64,000 bases of DNA. Origin: Kribbella solani (GTDB taxonomy: Bacteria; Actinomycetota; Actinomycetes; Propionibacteriales; Kribbellaceae). Shown one piece after another: positions 54,677 to 64,000 of the stretch. The stretch spans positions 3,472,001-3,536,000 of the forward strand of contig NZ_JACHNF010000001.1 of NCBI RefSeq assembly GCF_014205295.1, written 5' to 3'. How positions within the stretch are numbered: position 1 is the first letter of the stretch; each line of letters begins with the position of its first letter. The translations under genes were made by a program, and so were the position numbers. The notes beneath the pieces were generated by a model that worked only from the letters and a program-made list of their open reading frames with translations, was not told the origin of the DNA and searched no databases.

Positions 54677-57600
54677 CTGCAACTCTTCCATTGACCTGGT
54701 GGACAGGTGCCGTGTCGCCGCCAGTAGGACGCGATGCTTCCATACTCCCACAACCGCGCAGAGGACTTACTCCGGAAATAGCGGATCCTTTTACCAACTT
54801 TACATCTTGAGCGCATCATGTACTGGCAGCCAGCGAGTTGCTCATTTGGCCGGCCGCGGTAGTTGGTCTGCGAGGTGATTCCGTATTTCCAAGTGTGCCA
54901 GCGGCCGCGGTGGCGATAGTAGATGGTGTAGCCGTACGACTTGCCCTGATAGTTGTTCTTCTTCTTGTTCTTGGACTTACCCTTGGCCTTCTTTGGGTAA
55001 CTCGGACCTTTTTGTTTGGCTCCCCAGCGGGCACGCCCGCCTTGGGCTGAGCCACGGGCTCCGCCCTTGCCGTAGCCGCCGTTGGAGCTGCCCGCGCGGC
55101 CCGCGCTGCTTCCACCCACGCGGCCACCGCCGCTCCGACCACCGGCGACTCCAACAGAGCAGTGACAGAACTCGCCATCGGTGTCGGTTTCGTTGATCGG
55201 GTCGAGAGGATATGTGTACGCGGTCGGGTTGCCGCCTTCGACAGGGTCCAGGGAGGTGAACAATCCGGTGACGGGATTGTAGAGCCGAGCACCCATCAGG
55301 ATGATGCCGGTGTCGGTGGCGGCGCGTTGTTCTGTACCGAGCCAGCCGTAGCGGATCGAGCCGGTTGTGGCGCTGTTGGTCTGGTTGGCATTGCCGTACT
55401 CGTCGAAGCTGTTCCAGCCCTCGATCGCGGTCGCCGGTGCCGCCCCCGGCAGGTCGACAGTTGTCACGACGTCGCCACGAGGACCTGCGATGGCGAGTGC
55501 GCCTGTCCCGTTGCCGTCGACGATAAGGCTGAGATCGTTGCCGATCAGCTCGGCATAGCGCTGCGTACTGGCGCCTGTGGTGATCCAGGTCGGGTTATCG
55601 GAGGCGTCAGTGTAGTGCCGAATGCTTTCGCTTGATCCGGAGCTGCCGGTAGTCGCTTCCGTCGAGCGCCGCCCGGCAGCGTCGAGGGTGTATGTGGTGG
55701 AGGTTCCGTTCTGGGTGACGGAGCGGGGTGAGTCGTCGTCGTAGTATCCGATCGTTACCGGTCCATCCACAGGATTCGATGCGTCGCTCGCCGGCACGGT
55801 CGTCGTCCGGCCAAGCTGGTCGTAGCTGTAGTTCCCGGCGCCGTTTGCTCCGTTGACAGGCCGATCGGCTGTGTCGAAGACCCGGCTGACGCTGGTGCCG
55901 CCTCCGGCCGGGCACACGCCGTCCGGTCCCGAGGTCGCGGTGAATTTGGCGTTGCGGTTGCCGTTGCGGTCGAACCCGTAGGTGCGGGTTACGCAGGGCG
56001 TGGCAGTGGGATCGGTAATGTCCACGCCAGTGGCCGTCGCTGTTCGGTCTCGGACCCGGGTGAGGCGGCCGACGGAGTCGTAGCTGTAGGACCGGTCGTA
56101 TGGGATCGCATCGCCCGCTTGGCCCCGGAAGGCGGACCCCTCTGGGGTCCATTCGTGGCTGACCCGGCCGTTTGCCTCATTGTCAACCGACCATGACATC
56201 CATGGCCCATTCGGCTCGACGCTCGTCGAACCGTCGGCACTGGTAGTCGTCACTTGCCCGGTGTAACGCAAGCTGACAGGCTCACCCGCATTATCGAGCT
56301 CATGATGCTGAGTGATGCCGCCTGGCAGTTTCTGGGTCATGAGAGCACCATCGGCGTCGTAAGCGCCTGACGATGACCAGGTCGAGCCCGCAGCCGTCAC
56401 CTCAACCTTGGTTGCCAGACCGCGGCGTTCGGTCTTGCCCGCGGCGTCGACGCCATCGTACGTGTAGCGGGTCGAACCATTGGCATCAGTGATGGTGGCT
56501 ACCGCGCCACTCGCATCGTACACAGTGGTCGTTGGCTGCTCACCGGACGGTTGATACGTGGTCGGGCGCCCCCAGCCGTCATAGCCTGTGGTCACCGTCC
56601 CGCTGACTGAGCCATCACCCGCGATCGAGGAGACCATCGTAGGATCTCCGGTCGCCGCGTCGTACGTGGTGACTTTCTCATTGCTGGGCGTCGATCCGGT
56701 GAGACCGACGATCGCTGTCTTCACTGACTGAACCCGGCCGTCCAGCAGATGCTTCGTGGTGGTCGTCCTAGTTACGGCGCCGGACGATTCCACCACGACC
56801 TTCGGGGTGAGCAGGTAGTTGAAGGCCGTGGTCGTCGTGACCGGCAGCGTCGGTGTCGAACCTGCCGACGAGGTGGGTTGCGCAGCGACGTAGGACTTGC
56901 AGATCAGGCCTGCCCACTGTGGCTTGCCGCCGCAATCAGCGAATGCCGGATTGGCCGCCGTCGTGTAGTAGACCGTTCGAGTCGTGCCCGCATCCGCGCC
57001 GCTGGACTCGGCCTGCCGTGTCTCGATCGTCCGGCCTTCGGAGTCGTACCGAGTCACGTGCACCTGATCACCGGTCGTTTCAGACCGCGGCCCGGCCGGA
57101 TTCGCGTCGAATGACACCGTGCCGGCCAGACCGAGTGCCCAACCGTCCGGCTCACCTGTAACGGCTGCGGTGTAGTCCGTCAGGGTGCGTGAGATCACCT
57201 CCTCTGCGCCCGTACCGGGATCGAAGGCCGAAACGGTCTCAGTGGTAGCTGCGCGGTACGGCAGGCTGGTGTCAGGGTTGATGCCACCGTTCGGAGCACC
57301 TTCGTCGAAGCTCGTCCGGGTATGCACCCGACTCCATTGGATCGAGCCGTCCCTCAGCGCCGCGTACCGTGCTGGGCCGTAGGTGTCGGTGACCAGCGTC
57401 CCGGCCGGGGTCAAGATCGTGTCGCCCGCGGAATTCTTGATGTCAGAGTTGTAAATCGTCAGGCTGGCCAACTGATCGACAGTAGCCCCGGCCGGCATGT
57501 TGTTGTCGATCACCAGCCGCAGCGCCCGCTCATCCAACTCACGGATTTCGTTGCCTTGGGCGTCATAATCGGTGGAGGTGTACTGCCAGTCGCCAGCCCC

Positions 57601-60600
57601 GTACTTCGCTGTATTGATCGCATAGCCTGCGCCGTCGGTGTACTGCAACTCGGCGTACTGCCAATCGTCCGCCGACGGCGACCCGGCAGGCTGACGCTCA
57701 GGCCCGAATACCGCGAACCCGTTGGTGGGAATGGCTTTCTGATTCCAGCGACCAACCGATCCGGCCGACAGATCCGGAAGTCCTGGCCCGGTCAGCGGAA
57801 CGTCGTAGACGAACTTCGCCAACGTCGCCGTACCACCCGCTGGGTCGCCAGCTGGACGCTGCCGTGTCACGCTGTCGAGCTTCGCGCGCTGATCCACCGT
57901 CACGTACTGCAACTGATACGGGACCTGACCAGCTGGCTTGACCGAGGTCAAATGGTTCTGAGCGTTGTAGCCGTACTCCGTGGACAAGTTCGACCGTGGG
58001 TCGGTCACCTTCGTCAACAGACCGTTGCTGTCATACGTGTACGCGGCGACCTTGACCGAATCCATTCCCGCCCCGCCGGATTTGTCGGGATTGTAGATAT
58101 CAAGCCATGCCTCGCTCAGCCGAACCTGAGATGCGCCGATCGTCGTGTAGACGAACCGCAACGCCCGGCAACCTGGATTCAGCGTGCCCGTGGCTGGACA
58201 GGTAACTCCCGGCGGAGCGGGAGCCATGATCCTGATCACGCGGCCATTGCCGTCGTAGGAATAGGTCGTCTTCGACGCGATCCCTGGCTCAGCGATACCA
58301 GCCGGACGGAACGAGACCGCATTGCTCGCAGTCGGCGCCGCTGCAGGCGTCCAGGTAGTGACGGTCCCGTCGTCCTCGATCAGGGACAGCACCGTCGATA
58401 TCCCCGAACCGGTGACTGTGAACCGGGAACCGTCGAGTTCGGTGTCTTCATCCGCGGGCTCCCAAACCCCGGGCGCTAGCGCGGCCGTCGTCCGCCGCTC
58501 TCCTGTCGGCGATTCGAAGACCAGCCCAGAGCCGTCCCCACCGAGCAACGCGATGGTCCCGTCGATCCGCGTCGAGTCGACCACTTCGAACCCTGCCCCG
58601 CCCACGTCGGTGCCGTCGAACTGCGCGGTCCAGCCTGGACCGAAGACACCCGTCAAGGAGTTCAGCGCACCCGCGTAGGTGGAATGCGAGCGGGACAACA
58701 TCAAACTTCCCGAGTAGCCGGGGACCGAGATGTCGGTCTCATCCGTGTTGAACTCGCCCGTCCACAACGCGACCTGCCCAGGACCTGCGCCGGAGGTCGG
58801 GTAGCCGTTGCCGAAGGCATGCGGTACGCGCTGCACTGTCGTATCGGGGGTTTGGGACCAGGTGCATTGGCTGGAGGAGGCGTAGGTGAAGCAGACCTGG
58901 ATGTCCAGTTTCACCGGGACGCGCTCGTTGAGGGTGGTGGGTTGGATTCCGGCGGTGTCGGGGTCGGAGTCGAGGGAGTTGTCGATCTTGGCGTTCATGG
59001 TGCCCCAGACCGTGTTCACCGTGACACCGGCCGCGCCGTTGTCGGTGACCGGGAGCGCGGTCGCGTCCTCGGTCCAGCCGACCGTGTCATGCGCAGCGCC
59101 GCCATAGCCGGAGGTGCGCCACCGGACCTTCGCGGTCACGGTCGATGACTGGCCTTTCGGCGGACCCGAGGCGGTGATCCGGATCGTGTTCGCCGTCGTG
59201 ATCCGCAGCTCCGCCGTCGGCGAGGTCATCGCGGAGCCGCCCCAGCCGAAGCTGTACGAGCTCGATGAAGAGAGCGTGCCGGCCGGGGTTTCCGCGGTCG
59301 CGGTGATCCGGTGCAAGCCCGGGGTGTTCTTATCGAAAGTCACCGTGGTCTTGGCGACCGCGGGATCGCTCGACGGGGTGATCTTGATCTGGCCAGGTGC
59401 ACCGCCGGCGAAGTTCGTGGGCAACGGCTGGCCGTCGGCGGTGATCCGGACGTAGCCGGGCGCGTTGTAGCCGGTGCCGGTCGCGGTCACCGTACACACC
59501 ACGTTCGCCGCCGGCGGGTTGTCCTGCCAGGAATTGATCACGTACGGGGACGGGCACGACACCACCGGGGCGGCCGGTGTCGCGGCGCCGATCCGGAGCC
59601 GGGTCTGGTAGCTCGTCCAGGGTCCGTCGACACGGCCGTCGTTCGCCTTCGCCCGGATATACAACAGTGTGTTGTCCGGGAGATCCGTGGCTGGGCGGCA
59701 GCCGGCGGTCGTGCCGGAGGCGTACACCGACGACGTACAGGTCCCGACCACGGTGTTCGAGCCGGTCATGAACTCGAACACGTACTTCACCGTGTTCCCG
59801 TCCGGGTCAGTCGCCTTGGTGCGTACCCAGGGCCGGCGCGTCGGCGAATACATCGACGACGTGGACTCGCCCGGCGCCGCGTAAGCAACGGCCTCAGTGG
59901 TCTCCACCGTCGCAGGCGCGTTCGGGGTCCGGTTCCAGGTGAACGAAATGTACGGATCGGCCGGGCCACCGGAAGCGTAGAACCGCTTCCAGGAGTTCAC
60001 ATCCGCCTCATTCGCCGCGACCAGCGCCAAACCACCGGTCGGGTACGACGCGGTCGACCAGGCCTGCGCCAGGCTCGTCATCGGGATCTCGATCCGGCCA
60101 CCGGGGCAAGCGGAGGAGAAGCCCTTGGTGGTGTTCAGCGACCCGTACACCGCACCCAAGGTGGGCTGGTTCGCCCAGCGGGTCGCGGTCGACACCGGCT
60201 GCACCGCCCGGACATTCACCACCGTCGGGGTACAGGACACGCCGCCGTACTGCCACACCGACAAGAACGACGACAACACGTCCTTGCCCGCGAACGGCGC
60301 CGTCGCGAAGTTCATGAACGTCCGCTCCGTCTTCGTACCATTCATCCCCACCCGCAGATCGATCGTTCCCGACAGATCATCGGGATACGCCGACTGCACC
60401 CAGGTGTCGAAACTCGGCCGCGTCGTCGACACCTCGTAGGTCGGGTCCACGGTCACCGGGAACACCCGGGCGGGGTCCATGAACCAGGCCGGGTCCGGGG
60501 TCAGTACCAGGATCGCCTTGCCCGGGGTCGCCTGCTCGACCGACATCTTCACCGGCACGTTGTTCACCGGCATCTTCGTATGCTCATCGGTGACCCCGTC

Positions 60601-61341
60601 CCACATCTGGCCCACCGGGATCCGCGACCGGACAACGTTCTTCGCGTCGACGAACTCGACCGCGCCATCCTTGTTCTGGCGTGCGGTCAAACCCTTCGTC
60701 CGCAACGGAATCCGCCACACCGGCGCGGTCGCCGGCCGTTCCTTCACAACCAGGTCAGTCTCGAAACCAGTACGGCGCGCATCCAGCTTTAAATCCACGC
60801 CTGGCTGCACCTCGGCGTACGTCGCGGTGGTTCCGTCGATCGACGGCTCAGGAAGCTTCCACGGCGCCATCCACTCCACCTGACGACCCGCCCCAGCAGT
60901 CGCCGACGCAAAGACACCGCCAGCGGCCGCAGTCCGCTTGCCCAGGTGCAGACCGAACCCGTGGCCGAGAGGCGCGACCATACCGTCGGTACCCTTGGCC
61001 AGCGTCAGATCGATCGACCGCCACGCACCTTTAGCGTCCTTGAACCGGACCGGCGCCGCATGCGCCTCAGTCGTCATCGTCCCATCCGGGTTCGCCCACG
61101 TCGACGACGTCTCCGACCGCAGCGACTCCACCTCGACCCGAGAACCCTGCGACCGCGCTGACACCACCGCCGACACCAGATCCGGCCGCGAATCCACCTT
61201 CGCCGCTTGCGGCTTCGGATCGGCCGCAGGAGCAGCAACCGCCTTCTCTTGCGCCTCCAACCCCGTCACCAGCAATGCGAACGACACCACGATTGCCACC
61301 GCACGAGACAGCTGCACGCGGGCACGCCGAGAACGAGACAT
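54673..61341 (-). CDS. Secreted RHS/YD-repeat polymorphic toxin with GIY-YIG-like nuclease tail
   Basis: A 2222-residue protein. A Sec-type signal (basic start, then AVAIVVSFALLVTGLEAQ) is followed by a carbohydrate- or peptide-binding-like N-terminal region with a jelly-roll and fibronectin-type pattern, then many YD repeats (YDAQGNEIRELDERAL, YSYDSVGRLTRVRD). The core ends with GNPTAYTYPLDPINETDTDGE, the usual RHS boundary. The remaining 155 residues are Gly- and Lys-rich, then carry YTIYYR, WKYGITSQTNYRGR and RLWEYGSIASYWRRHG, which fits a GIY-YIG nuclease with its Arg and Glu. ATG 61341 has AGGTGGGG upstream. It probably kills competing cells. Confidence 0.88.
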   Translation of the reverse strand: MSRSRRARVQLSRAVAIVVSFALLVTGLEAQEKAVAAPAADPKPQAAKVDSRPDLVSAVVSARSQGSRVEVESLRSETSSTWANPDGTMTTEAHAAPVRFKDAKGAWRSIDLTLAKGTDGMVAPLGHGFGLHLGKRTAAAGGVFASATAGAGRQVEWMAPWKLPEPSIDGTTATYAEVQPGVDLKLDARRTGFETDLVVKERPATAPVWRIPLRTKGLTARQNKDGAVEFVDAKNVVRSRIPVGQMWDGVTDEHTKMPVNNVPVKMSVEQATPGKAILVLTPDPAWFMDPARVFPVTVDPTYEVSTTRPSFDTWVQSAYPDDLSGTIDLRVGMNGTKTERTFMNFATAPFAGKDVLSSFLSVWQYGGVSCTPTVVNVRAVQPVSTATRWANQPTLGAVYGSLNTTKGFSSACPGGRIEIPMTSLAQAWSTASYPTGGLALVAANEADVNSWKRFYASGGPADPYISFTWNRTPNAPATVETTEAVAYAAPGESTSSMYSPTRRPWVRTKATDPDGNTVKYVFEFMTGSNTVVGTCTSSVYASGTTAGCRPATDLPDNTLLYIRAKANDGRVDGPWTSYQTRLRIGAATPAAPVVSCPSPYVINSWQDNPPAANVVCTVTATGTGYNAPGYVRITADGQPLPTNFAGGAPGQIKITPSSDPAVAKTTVTFDKNTPGLHRITATAETPAGTLSSSSSYSFGWGGSAMTSPTAELRITTANTIRITASGPPKGQSSTVTAKVRWRTSGYGGAAHDTVGWTEDATALPVTDNGAAGVTVNTVWGTMNAKIDNSLDSDPDTAGIQPTTLNERVPVKLDIQVCFTYASSSQCTWSQTPDTTVQRVPHAFGNGYPTSGAGPGQVALWTGEFNTDETDISVPGYSGSLMLSRSHSTYAGALNSLTGVFGPGWTAQFDGTDVGGAGFEVVDSTRIDGTIALLGGDGSGLVFESPTGERRTTAALAPGVWEPADEDTELDGSRFTVTGSGISTVLSLIEDDGTVTTWTPAAAPTASNAVSFRPAGIAEPGIASKTTYSYDGNGRVIRIMAPAPPGVTCPATGTLNPGCRALRFVYTTIGASQVRLSEAWLDIYNPDKSGGAGMDSVKVAAYTYDSNGLLTKVTDPRSNLSTEYGYNAQNHLTSVKPAGQVPYQLQYVTVDQRAKLDSVTRQRPAGDPAGGTATLAKFVYDVPLTGPGLPDLSAGSVGRWNQKAIPTNGFAVFGPERQPAGSPSADDWQYAELQYTDGAGYAINTAKYGAGDWQYTSTDYDAQGNEIRELDERALRLVIDNNMPAGATVDQLASLTIYNSDIKNSAGDTILTPAGTLVTDTYGPARYAALRDGSIQWSRVHTRTSFDEGAPNGGINPDTSLPYRAATTETVSAFDPGTGAEEVISRTLTDYTAAVTGEPDGWALGLAGTVSFDANPAGPRSETTGDQVHVTRYDSEGRTIETRQAESSGADAGTTRTVYYTTAANPAFADCGGKPQWAGLICKSYVAAQPTSSAGSTPTLPVTTTTAFNYLLTPKVVVESSGAVTRTTTTKHLLDGRVQSVKTAIVGLTGSTPSNEKVTTYDAATGDPTMVSSIAGDGSVSGTVTTGYDGWGRPTTYQPSGEQPTTTVYDASGAVATITDANGSTRYTYDGVDAAGKTERRGLATKVEVTAAGSTWSSSGAYDADGALMTQKLPGGITQHHELDNAGEPVSLRYTGQVTTTSADGSTSVEPNGPWMSWSVDNEANGRVSHEWTPEGSAFRGQAGDAIPYDRSYSYDSVGRLTRVRDRTATATGVDITDPTATPCVTRTYGFDRNGNRNAKFTATSGPDGVCPAGGGTSVSRVFDTADRPVNGANGAGNYSYDQLGRTTTVPASDASNPVDGPVTIGYYDDDSPRSVTQNGTSTTYTLDAAGRRSTEATTGSSGSSESIRHYTDASDNPTWITTGASTQRYAELIGNDLSLIVDGNGTGALAIAGPRGDVVTTVDLPGAAPATAIEGWNSFDEYGNANQTNSATTGSIRYGWLGTEQRAATDTGIILMGARLYNPVTGLFTSLDPVEGGNPTAYTYPLDPINETDTDGEFCHCSVGVAGGRSGGGRVGGSSAGRAGSSNGGYGKGGARGSAQGGRARWGAKQKGPSYPKKAKGKSKNKKKNNYQGKSYGYTIYYRHRGRWHTWKYGITSQTNYRGRPNEQLAGCQYMMRSRCKVGKRIRYFRSKSSARLWEYGSIASYWRRHGTCPPGQWKSCR

Positions 61342-61956
61342 GACACCCCACCTAACGCCGGCCTCGGACAAGCACCGATGACTAGGCGGGTCATAGGGCT
61401 GGCCAGCAACCCCCATATCGCCCAAATTCACAACCGCGTTACACCAATTGCAGGAACATGCACTCCACTTGCGAAATTTACGCCAACCAGATAGAGGTTG
61501 AATTTAAATCAGCAAAAGATACAAAACCAAACTGACACCTCATTAGATCTATTGGCAATAAATCTAATGAGGTGTCCGTCACGACACCTCCGTGTGGTGC
61601 GTCCCAGGCGCCGTCATGCTGACATTGAGCGTCAACATGCTTCTGACCGGTCAGTGAGTGGTTCGAGTGCGGCCATAGAAGTCGCTCAGGTCGCGGGGGC
61701 AGCGATAGCGAGGGTAGGTCTCGGTGGAAGGCGAGGGACCGAAGGGCCTGCGTTGTCTTGTCCGAGCTTCGCCTTCACTGTTGATCGGACCCGGTTCAGG
61801 GCGACGGCCAGCCAAGAGACCCCCGGATCCGTACGCCACGCTAGGACCGACGATCAACTAACTCCCGCAGACACCGCTCGCGAACGTGCGACCGCCACCT
61901 CGCAATGATGCTCGATCCGCCATCCGTGTTTGAAGACGCCTCATGTCGAGGTTGGT
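61342..61956. other. Intergenic, AT-rich promoter region of the RHS gene
   Basis: About 600 bp without a supported gene. The part 61420-61580 is far richer in A and T than its surroundings and contains the inverted repeat described separately. The 136-residue plus-strand reading here has no family features. Confidence 0.4.
61534..61576. repeat. Perfect 15-bp inverted repeat upstream of the RHS gene
   Basis: GACACCTCATTAGAT (61534-61548) and its exact complement at 61562-61576 are separated by 13 bases that contain a further ATTG/CAAT pair. It has no T-tract and lies 190 bp upstream of the toxin start, so it is more likely an operator or cruciform than a terminator. Confidence 0.65.
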
Positions 61957-63000
61957 TCAGAGCTTCTCTGCGATGGCGACCAGAGACGCGATCAATCCGA
62001 CGATGAGGGAGGCCGGAGCAAGCACCTGCCGCAGGGGCCACCGAGAGTAGGCACGGTCGTTGATCAGCGACGCCGGTTGGAGCGCCGATCGCCCGAGTAG
62101 GGTGACGTCGCCGAGGATGGCGAATCGAATAATGCGGGTGATCGTCACGCTGGTTCTGGCGTCCGCAGCATTGTCGGCCAAGGAGTGAAGGTCTTCGACC
62201 AAGAACTGTGCGCTCTGCCTGAACACAAGGGGATCCACTCCTGGGATCTGTCGTGATCGCTGCTTGACCAGGCGGTAGATGCACAGACGGGCTCCCTCAA
62301 ACGCTCGCTGTTCAGGTGTCCGTCCTTCGTGCCAGATGTACGTCGCGGACGAACGGACACCGAGCCATCGCTCCAGCGGCAATACACCCCACGGTCGGGG
62401 TTGATCTGGCGCACAGACCTCACCGAGGCACAGCAACAAGCTGTCACAGACGCGGAGCCGGCCGTTGAGGAAGATACAGCCAAGAAGCGGAACAGCAGCG
62501 ACCACGGACGCCCAGAACCCCGCCTCATAGACTGCCGAATCAACCTGATGCCATGTGGCCGGCAGCAAGAAAATGACCGGCGCTGCCAACGTCACCAAGC
62601 AGGCCCAGGCGCGGAGATCTGCAGTAGTGCGGGCTTGACGAAGATCTCGGATCCTGCGCTGCGTCACGCCGTGCTCGCTAAGCCAGCCCAGCGGGACCGC
62701 ATCGGCTCCGCGGCTTGATCGGTAGACCCGCACCAGCGCGCCGACAGCATAGAAGAGGATCACCCCCAGCACGCCTTCCGCGAGCCAAGGAGCAGCGAGA
62801 GCAATGTATCCAAGCGTTACTGAGCAACCCAATACATAGTAAAAGGTCACTACCGCAAGGATCGGGATCGGCACGTCGCCCGTACGGTCGAAACGATGAA
62901 TGAACGGCGGTATCAACAACCCGACCATCGCCACCAAGAAGATGAAGGTCAGGAACGTACCAGCCAAGATGAGCACAAGGAAGTCAAGTTCGGTCTTCAC
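61957..63000 (-). CDS. Multi-pass membrane protein, unknown function
   Basis: A protein of about 347 residues (GTG 63000 start, VKTELDFLVLILAG). Predicted membrane segments lie near 5-30, 45-65, 70-90, 130-150 and 165-185, with one more at the C-terminus (APASLIVGLIASLVAIAEKL). The middle soluble part (GVRSSATYIWHEGRTPEQRAFEGARLCIYRLVKQRSRQIP) resembles proteins annotated as DUF6545/MAB-type regulators only weakly. It sits between toxin and coupling-protein genes; other GTG starts upstream are possible. Confidence 0.6.
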   Translation of the reverse strand: MKTELDFLVLILAGTFLTFIFLVAMVGLLIPPFIHRFDRTGDVPIPILAVVTFYYVLGCSVTLGYIALAAPWLAEGVLGVILFYAVGALVRVYRSSRGADAVPLGWLSEHGVTQRRIRDLRQARTTADLRAWACLVTLAAPVIFLLPATWHQVDSAVYEAGFWASVVAAVPLLGCIFLNGRLRVCDSLLLCLGEVCAPDQPRPWGVLPLERWLGVRSSATYIWHEGRTPEQRAFEGARLCIYRLVKQRSRQIPGVDPLVFRQSAQFLVEDLHSLADNAADARTSVTITRIIRFAILGDVTLLGRSALQPASLINDRAYSRWPLRQVLAPASLIVGLIASLVAIAEKL

Positions 63001-63055
63001 AGGGGCGTACTCTCCCACGAAGGAGCAGGCGCCTCGATCTGCCGAGTTGCCCGGT

Positions 63056-63436
63056 TCACCCGACCTCTGGCTCTGGTCGATGGACCGTCCGACCACAACC
63101 TAGCAACGAACTCCAGTCGCGCAACCGGCGTAGGGCAAGCGTCAAGTCGCGGTGGAAGGCGAGAGGGTCGGAGGGGGCGGCGTCGGCTTGGTAGCAGGCT
63201 TCCCAGAAGGTGCGGAGGGCGGAGAGTTCTTCGATGATGGCGCCGTGGTGGGGCCAGCAGGGTGGGATGACCTTGTGGTCGAGGTTGTAGCGGGTGGTGG
63301 CCCAGGTGATCCAGGTGGCGAGGGTTTCTAGTTCCTCGGTGGTGGAGGCGGGGTCTAGGTCGCGCCAGCAGATGACGTAGGGGTCCGTGGGTGCGGTGAA
63401 GGCGAGGGCTCGGGCGAGTTCGTCGTCAGGGTTCAT
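63056..63436 (-). CDS. Small conserved-looking protein beside the coupling protein
   Basis: A 126-residue soluble protein starting MNPDDELARAL, with Trp-rich segments (YVICWRDLDPASTTEELETLATWITWATTRYNLDHKVIPPCWPHH). It follows the coupling-protein gene on the same strand by 46 bp. Similar short genes sit downstream of TraD/TraG-like genes in actinobacterial conjugative elements. Function unknown. Confidence 0.6.
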   Translation of the reverse strand: MNPDDELARALAFTAPTDPYVICWRDLDPASTTEELETLATWITWATTRYNLDHKVIPPCWPHHGAIIEELSALRTFWEACYQADAAPSDPLAFHRDLTLALRRLRDWSSLLGCGRTVHRPEPEVG

Positions 63437-63482
63437 CGCAGGTTCCACGACGCGTCTTCGAACTCCGGCGGTGCGTCTGGGC

Positions 63483-64000
63483 TCATCGGAGGGTGGCTTT
63501 GCCGATGCTGTCGCGGATTTGGTCAGCGTCTGCGCGGTCAGTCCATGGGGTCATCGTGAGCAGGATGGGTGGGGCGGTGCGGGCCAGCAGTACACCGGTG
63601 CCGAAGGGCAGGGTGCGGATGACGTCGGGCGGGAGGATGGGGATTCGGCGGGTACTGGTGGAGGTGGTGCGGCCGCCGTCGGGGCCGCGGCTCCAGTTGC
63701 GGACTTCTTCGTCGCGTTCGCCGCAGACTGCGGCGAGGTCTTGGAGGTCGCGGGGTTGGGCGGAGCCGCCGAGGATAAGCCTCAGGGTCGCGGCGTCCCA
63801 CATCGCGGCGGCGGCTTGTTCGCCCCAGCGTTCGCGGGCTTGGGCGAGGGATTGGATGACGACGAGAGTGGAGATGCCGGAGCCGCCGCCCTCGGCCATG
63901 AGGCCGGGCAGGGATGGTACGGCGCAGAGGTTGGCGATCTCGTCGAGTACGAGCGCGAGTGGTGGTTCTAGTCGGCCGCCGGGGTTGTGGGCGGCGAGTT
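63483..64000 (-). CDS. Type IV coupling protein (TraG/VirD4-like), C-terminal part, partial
   Basis: The reading is open past the right edge; 172 C-terminal residues are inside. It shows Walker B PLALVLDEIANLC, then LPGLMAEGGGSGISTLVVIQSLAQARERWG and MWDAATLRLILGG, the typical C-terminal ATPase motifs of TraG/TraD/VirD4 proteins. It would link the relaxase-DNA complex to a type IV secretion channel. This shows that the element encodes single-strand conjugation in addition to the AICE-type system on the left. Confidence 0.85.
   Translation of the reverse strand, partial: LAAHNPGGRLEPPLALVLDEIANLCAVPSLPGLMAEGGGSGISTLVVIQSLAQARERWGEQAAAAMWDAATLRLILGGSAQPRDLQDLAAVCGERDEEVRNWSRGPDGGRTTSTSTRRIPILPPDVIRTLPFGTGVLLARTAPPILLTMTPWTDRADADQIRDSIGKATLR

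Noticed and set aside
59311-60792. Long plus-strand open reading frame (493 codons) opposite the RHS gene
   Set aside because: Arg- and His-rich, no family features, wholly antisense to a well-supported RHS protein; typical GC-rich shadow.
61534-61576. Rho-independent terminator
   Set aside because: The hairpin lacks a T-tract and lies upstream of the RHS gene, with no gene ending close by on either strand.

Overview
The window is high-GC DNA with actinobacterial features: GTG and TTG starts, apparently leaderless genes, an AICE-type element, and XRE regulator families typical of Streptomyces and Kribbella relatives. A Nocardioidales/Kribbella-like host is my guess and is not proven. The left edge (1-3172) looks like host chromosome: a partial class V aminotransferase-fold gene, a TenA-family gene overlapping an FAD-dependent oxidoreductase gene, and a tRNA-Lys(CTT).

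Element 1 (3136-17310) is a complete actinomycete integrative and conjugative element inserted in the 3' half of the tRNA-Lys gene. A perfect 41-bp direct repeat (3136-3176 and 17270-17310) marks its ends. From the left it carries a tyrosine integrase, a small excisionase, a DUF3631 ATPase with a primase-polymerase (replication), a FtsK/TraB-type DNA translocase with a membrane Spd-like partner and small accessory genes, a divergent XRE regulator with a flavoprotein, and cargo (coiled-coil membrane protein, SRPBCC protein, DUF6338 membrane protein). Eight exact copies of GGTAGCGG/CCGCTACC lie just downstream of the translocase gene and could be its DNA recognition site.

A second integrase (17551-18981), colinear residue by residue with the first, starts 240 bp beyond the right repeat. 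This suggests a second, larger mobile element stacked at the same tRNA and running out of the window. It, or the chromosome it entered, carries a 2H phosphoesterase, a CoiA-like nuclease, a PPC-domain protein next to a frameshifted regulator, and a group with two XRE-DUF5919 regulators around a NUDIX and an HD protein. Conjugation-type genes follow: an excisionase-like protein, ArdC-like antirestriction protein, MobF relaxase (49334-52963), and the C-terminal part of a TraG/VirD4-type coupling protein at the right edge.

The main point of interest is 31641-47330, an eight-gene defence island. On the minus strand is a pPIWI-RE module: an AddB/Cas4-like nuclease with predicted iron-sulphur cluster, the associated restriction-endonuclease-fold protein, a DinG-like helicase, and the pPIWI-RE argonaute-like protein, in a tight operon. 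Divergently, from a 90-bp shared promoter region with inverted repeats, runs a second operon: Ser/Thr kinase, N6-adenine methyltransferase with C-terminal specificity-like region, OLD-type ATPase-TOPRIM nuclease, and UvrD-like helicase. The last two resemble Gabija GajA/GajB. I do not recognise this combination as a named system. The island sits between two diverged copies of the same small gene pair.

Between the relaxase and the coupling protein lies a 2222-residue secreted RHS/YD-repeat polymorphic toxin with a C-terminal GIY-YIG-like nuclease tail and an overlapping candidate immunity gene.
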